Assembly: GCA_965199235.1 (NCBI GenBank) | Contig: CBDAQU010000002.1 | Coordinates: 62,001 to 126,000, forward strand | DNA from: BOG-908 sp965199235 | GTDB lineage: Bacteria; Pseudomonadota; Alphaproteobacteria; Acetobacterales; Acetobacteraceae | DNA: 64,000 bases | Direction: 5' to 3' | Notes under the pieces: model-generated | Told to the model about the DNA's origin: nothing | Seen by the model: only the letters and a program-made list of their open reading frames with translations | Database searches by the model: none | Made by a program: the position numbers and the translations under genes | Part shown: piece by piece, positions 61,361-64,000 of the stretch | Layout of the letters: every line of letters begins with the position of its first letter | How positions within the stretch are numbered: the first letter of the stretch is position 1

Positions 61361-62416
61361 ATCCGTATAGCCCAGGTTGCACCGCTTCATGAGGCGGTGC
61401 CGCCGCCTCTCTACGGAGGTACGGAGCGGGTCGTCTCATACCTGACTGAGGAACTCGTGGCCTGCGGCCATGACGTGACGCTGTTCGCCAGCGGAGACTC
61501 CGTCACCTCGGCACGACTGCATCCCGTATGGTCGCAGGCCTTGCGGTTAGACAGCAGCATCCGTGATCCGATTGCTCCACACATGCTGCTGATGGAAGCT
61601 GTACGCCGGAGGGCGTCCGAGTTCGACGTCCTACATTTTCACATGGATTACTGGCCTTTCAGCCTGTTCTCCCGTCAATCTACGCCGTTTGTCACGACTC
61701 TGCACGGCAGGTTGGACTTACCGGAGTTGAATCCGGTTTTCGACGAGTTTCCTGGGGTTTCGGTCGTATCCATTTCCAAGGCGCAGCGCCGGCCGCTGCC
61801 ACAGGCAAATTACATCGCCAACGTGCCGCACGGCATACCGGAACACCTGCTGACGCCGCGGGCCAACATACCATCATACCTTGCGTTTCTGGGCCGTATC
61901 GCGCCAGAGAAGCGGCCCGACCTTGCCATTCGCATTGCGCGGTCAGCCGGGATACCGCTCAAAATAGCAGCCAAGGTCGATCGGGTAGATCAGCATTACT
62001 TCGATACCATCATCGAACCGATGTTTGCCGGCGGCGGCGTCGAGATGATAGGCGAGATCGGCGACCATGAGAAAGCCGAGTTTCTTTCTGGTGCATTCGG
62101 TCTTTTGGTGCCGATCGACTGGCCGGAACCGTTCGGATTGGTGATGATCGAAGCGATGGCGTGCGGCACGCCCGTCATAGCGTTCAACCGCGGATCGGTA
62201 GCCGAGATCGTCGAGGAAGGCGTCAGCGGCTTCATTGTAGAGGATGAGATTGGCGCAGTCGAAGCCGTCAGGCATCTCAGCACGTTGTCACGATCAGGCA
62301 TTCGCCGGCAGTTTGAATCGCGGTTTACTGCCCGCCGTATGGCCGAGGACTACCTCCGATGCTTTCAGGCACTGTCCGTAGACAAACGCACCGCAATCCC
62401 CGGGACGGAACTATAG
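61361..62416 (+). CDS. Family 4 glycosyltransferase with apparent ATC start
   Basis: A 351-residue GT-B enzyme. The N-terminus IRIAQVAPLHEAVPPPLYGGTERVVSYLTEEL is a standard donor-side fold. LGRIAPEKRPDLAIRIA and PEPFGLVMIEAMACGTPVIAFNRGSVAEIV carry the E-x7-E nucleotide-sugar motif. The reading frame has no ATG, GTG or TTG where the family starts; the codon there is ATC 61361, nine bases after AGGAG (61347-61351). The first standard codon is GTG 61397, inside the conserved domain. The product linkage is unknown. Confidence 0.85.
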   Translation: MRIAQVAPLHEAVPPPLYGGTERVVSYLTEELVACGHDVTLFASGDSVTSARLHPVWSQALRLDSSIRDPIAPHMLLMEAVRRRASEFDVLHFHMDYWPFSLFSRQSTPFVTTLHGRLDLPELNPVFDEFPGVSVVSISKAQRRPLPQANYIANVPHGIPEHLLTPRANIPSYLAFLGRIAPEKRPDLAIRIARSAGIPLKIAAKVDRVDQHYFDTIIEPMFAGGGVEMIGEIGDHEKAEFLSGAFGLLVPIDWPEPFGLVMIEAMACGTPVIAFNRGSVAEIVEEGVSGFIVEDEIGAVEAVRHLSTLSRSGIRRQFESRFTARRMAEDYLRCFQALSVDKRTAIPGTEL

Positions 62417-62501
62417 TTGCCCAGAAGCCCGCAAGTTTTGCATGCGTAGAGCGGTAGTGATAAGCTAACGCTGTTAATGGTCGAATGACTGGAAGTTCGG
62501 C

Positions 62502-63860
62502 ATGCTCTCGACTGCTCAACGATCGCAATCTTCGAGCTTTTTTGCCACTCTGCGTATCCTCAGGACGGTTGTGCGCAACCCGATGGAGGCGTGGCCGACC
62601 GCAGTTTATACCAAGCCAATGGTTGTGACCCGAATGCTCGGGCGCAAGACGATCTTCGTGTGTGATCCAGACTTGGTGCAGCAGGTGCTGGTCGAAGACA
62701 GCGAAAGTTTCATTAAAGCAGAATCCATGCGGCGGTCCCTTGAGCCAGTGTTAGGACAGGGAATACTGACGGCAGAAGGCCAACGCTGGCGCTTGCAATG
62801 CAGAGTTGCAGCTCCTGTGTTCCGGCCGGCCCATGTGAACTCGTTCCTGCCCGCCATGCTTCGGGTGTCGAGAAACATGCGCGAGCGTTGGGCAGAACTG
62901 CCCGATGGCGCACCTCTTGAGGTGTCTCGGGAAATGACACGGGCCACTTTCGAAATCATTTTAGACACCATGCTGTCCGGTGCCGGAAACGCCGATTTGG
63001 GTCGGCTGGAAGGCAGCATCCGCGACTTTCTCGAAAGCACGAGTTGGACCACAGCGCTTTCCGCGATTGGCGCCCCGCTATGGACCCCTTTCCCCGGGAA
63101 GCGGCGGTCTGAACGCGCAAGCGCCTTTCTCCAGCGCACGGTAGGCGACCGCGTCGCAGAGCGTCGGCAGACCGGCGAGCGACGAGACGACCTACTGTCG
63201 CTGATGCTCGACGCCAAGGACCCAGAAACCGGAGAGGGTCTGGACGACACCGACATACGCGACAACATCTTGACCTTTATCGGTGTCGGACACGAGACTA
63301 CCGCGCTTACCTTGACATGGACGTTCTACCTGCTCGCCAAGCACCCGGAGATCGAAGGCAAGATACTGGCCGAGGTGGAACACGTCGCTGGCAGTAATCC
63401 GCTAAAGCCGGAGCAGGTGTCTGAACTCTCCTACACGCGTCAGGTCGTGCAGGAGTCGATGCGTGTCTTTCCGCCTGTCGCTATGATCGTTCGCCAGTCT
63501 ACCAGAGATCTTTATATTGGCTGTGAACGAGTGAACGCCGGCGACAACGTTTTCACACCGATCTATGCCATCCATCATCACCAGGATCTCTGGCCTGATC
63601 CAGAGACCTTCAACCCTGAGCGCTTCACCGCAGATGCGGTGAAGTCCAGAGATCGCTGGTCTTACCTGCCGTTTGGCGCTGGCCCACGTATCTGTATCGG
63701 CATGGGCTTCGCCTTGCTCGAGGCGGTTGCGATCTTGGCGACCGTGTTGCCAGATGCAAAGCTATCTGCCGCGCCGAATTTCAAGCCCACTCCCAAGCTG
63801 AGGGTCACGATGCGGCCGGCCGAAGGAATGCCCATGCGGCTGGAGCGACGGACGGCCTGA
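62502..63860 (+). CDS. Cytochrome P450
   Basis: A 452-residue heme monooxygenase. The I-helix has FIGVGHETTALTLTW near residue 263, the ExxR salt bridge is QESMRVFPP near 318, and the heme loop FGAGPRICIGMGFA places the ligand Cys near 398. No membrane anchor is seen, so it is probably soluble. It would need electron partners (ferredoxin and reductase) encoded elsewhere. The substrate is unknown. It follows the glycosyltransferase by 85 nt. Confidence 0.95.
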   Translation: MLSTAQRSQSSSFFATLRILRTVVRNPMEAWPTAVYTKPMVVTRMLGRKTIFVCDPDLVQQVLVEDSESFIKAESMRRSLEPVLGQGILTAEGQRWRLQCRVAAPVFRPAHVNSFLPAMLRVSRNMRERWAELPDGAPLEVSREMTRATFEIILDTMLSGAGNADLGRLEGSIRDFLESTSWTTALSAIGAPLWTPFPGKRRSERASAFLQRTVGDRVAERRQTGERRDDLLSLMLDAKDPETGEGLDDTDIRDNILTFIGVGHETTALTLTWTFYLLAKHPEIEGKILAEVEHVAGSNPLKPEQVSELSYTRQVVQESMRVFPPVAMIVRQSTRDLYIGCERVNAGDNVFTPIYAIHHHQDLWPDPETFNPERFTADAVKSRDRWSYLPFGAGPRICIGMGFALLEAVAILATVLPDAKLSAAPNFKPTPKLRVTMRPAEGMPMRLERRTA

Positions 63861-63880
63861 GACGGCGTCTGGCTGAGACG

Positions 63881-64000
63881 TCAGTGATCTAGCGTCTGGA
63901 CGACCTCCTCAGTCATCTTCTTGGCATCGCCGAACAGCATCATCGTATTGGGCCTGAAGAAGAGCTCGTTGTCGACGCCTGCATAACCGGACGCCATCGA
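63881..64000 (-). CDS. pntB: NAD(P) transhydrogenase beta subunit, C-terminal end only
   Basis: The last 39 codons of a gene running in from the right edge. They read MASGYAGVDNELFFRPN, TMMLFGDAKKMTEEVVQ and TLDH, the conserved C-terminal NADP-binding end of PntB. The enzyme couples proton entry to NADPH formation. The rest lies outside the window. Confidence 0.88.
   Translation of the reverse strand, partial: SMASGYAGVDNELFFRPNTMMLFGDAKKMTEEVVQTLDH

Noticed and set aside
1..64000. CRISPR arrays, tRNA or rRNA genes
   Set aside because: No regularly spaced repeats with unique spacers, and no cloverleaf or rRNA sequence, were seen by eye; a covariance scan could still find a tRNA.

Overview
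The window is a GC-rich bacterial chromosome segment, best explained as an alphaproteobacterium of the Rhodospirillales, probably Acetobacteraceae. This is inferred from gene content (trcR/DUF1013, DUF1192, COQ9, ATP12-type F1 chaperone, paired YdcH proteins, purE-purK, the sdhE-mfd/recG block) and not from a database search.

Layout. (1) 1-9 kb: a GT61-type glycosyltransferase running off the left edge, a fosmidomycin-resistance-type MFS exporter, a PEBP protein, ribosomal protein L31, an Hsp20 gene with what looks like a ROSE RNA thermometer in its leader, the regulator trcR, two YdcH paralogs, purEK, and a TonB-dependent receptor. (2) 9-18 kb, accessory: an S9 peptidase, two frameshifted genes, a decayed HlyD-type fusion protein, a secreted eight-blade PQQ-like propeller, and a RAYT (REP-associated tyrosine transposase) gene with seven REP hairpins around it. 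A patch at about 15.6-16.5 kb is visibly richer in A+T than its surroundings. (3) 18-31 kb, housekeeping: mfd and sdhE divergent from recG, a Nudix hydrolase, ATP12, AsmA, a RluA-family pseudouridine synthase, rarA and a Pro/Ala-rich secreted protein. Part of this block is bracketed by an inverted pair of intergenic repeats. (4) 31-58.6 kb: one long minus-strand expression superregion, in transcription order rplK-rplA-rplJ-rplL-rpoB-rpoC, rpsL-rpsG-tuf, the S10/spc/alpha ribosomal protein genes, secY, adk, rpoA and rplQ. It is compact, with many 1-8 nt overlaps. fusA is missing between rpsG and tuf, and nusG/secE are not upstream of rplK. (5) 58.8-64 kb: a YVTN-type beta-propeller protein, COQ9, peptide deformylase, S21, a family 4 glycosyltransferase that seems to start at a non-standard ATC codon, a cytochrome P450, and the C-terminal end of pntB at the right edge.

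Most of the window is ordinary core genome. The observations most worth a second look are the ROSE-like thermometer, the REP/RAYT system whose hairpins supply stop codons to two genes, the ATC start, the inverted repeat pair, and the missing fusA. No tRNA, rRNA, CRISPR array, prophage or complete insertion sequence was recognised.
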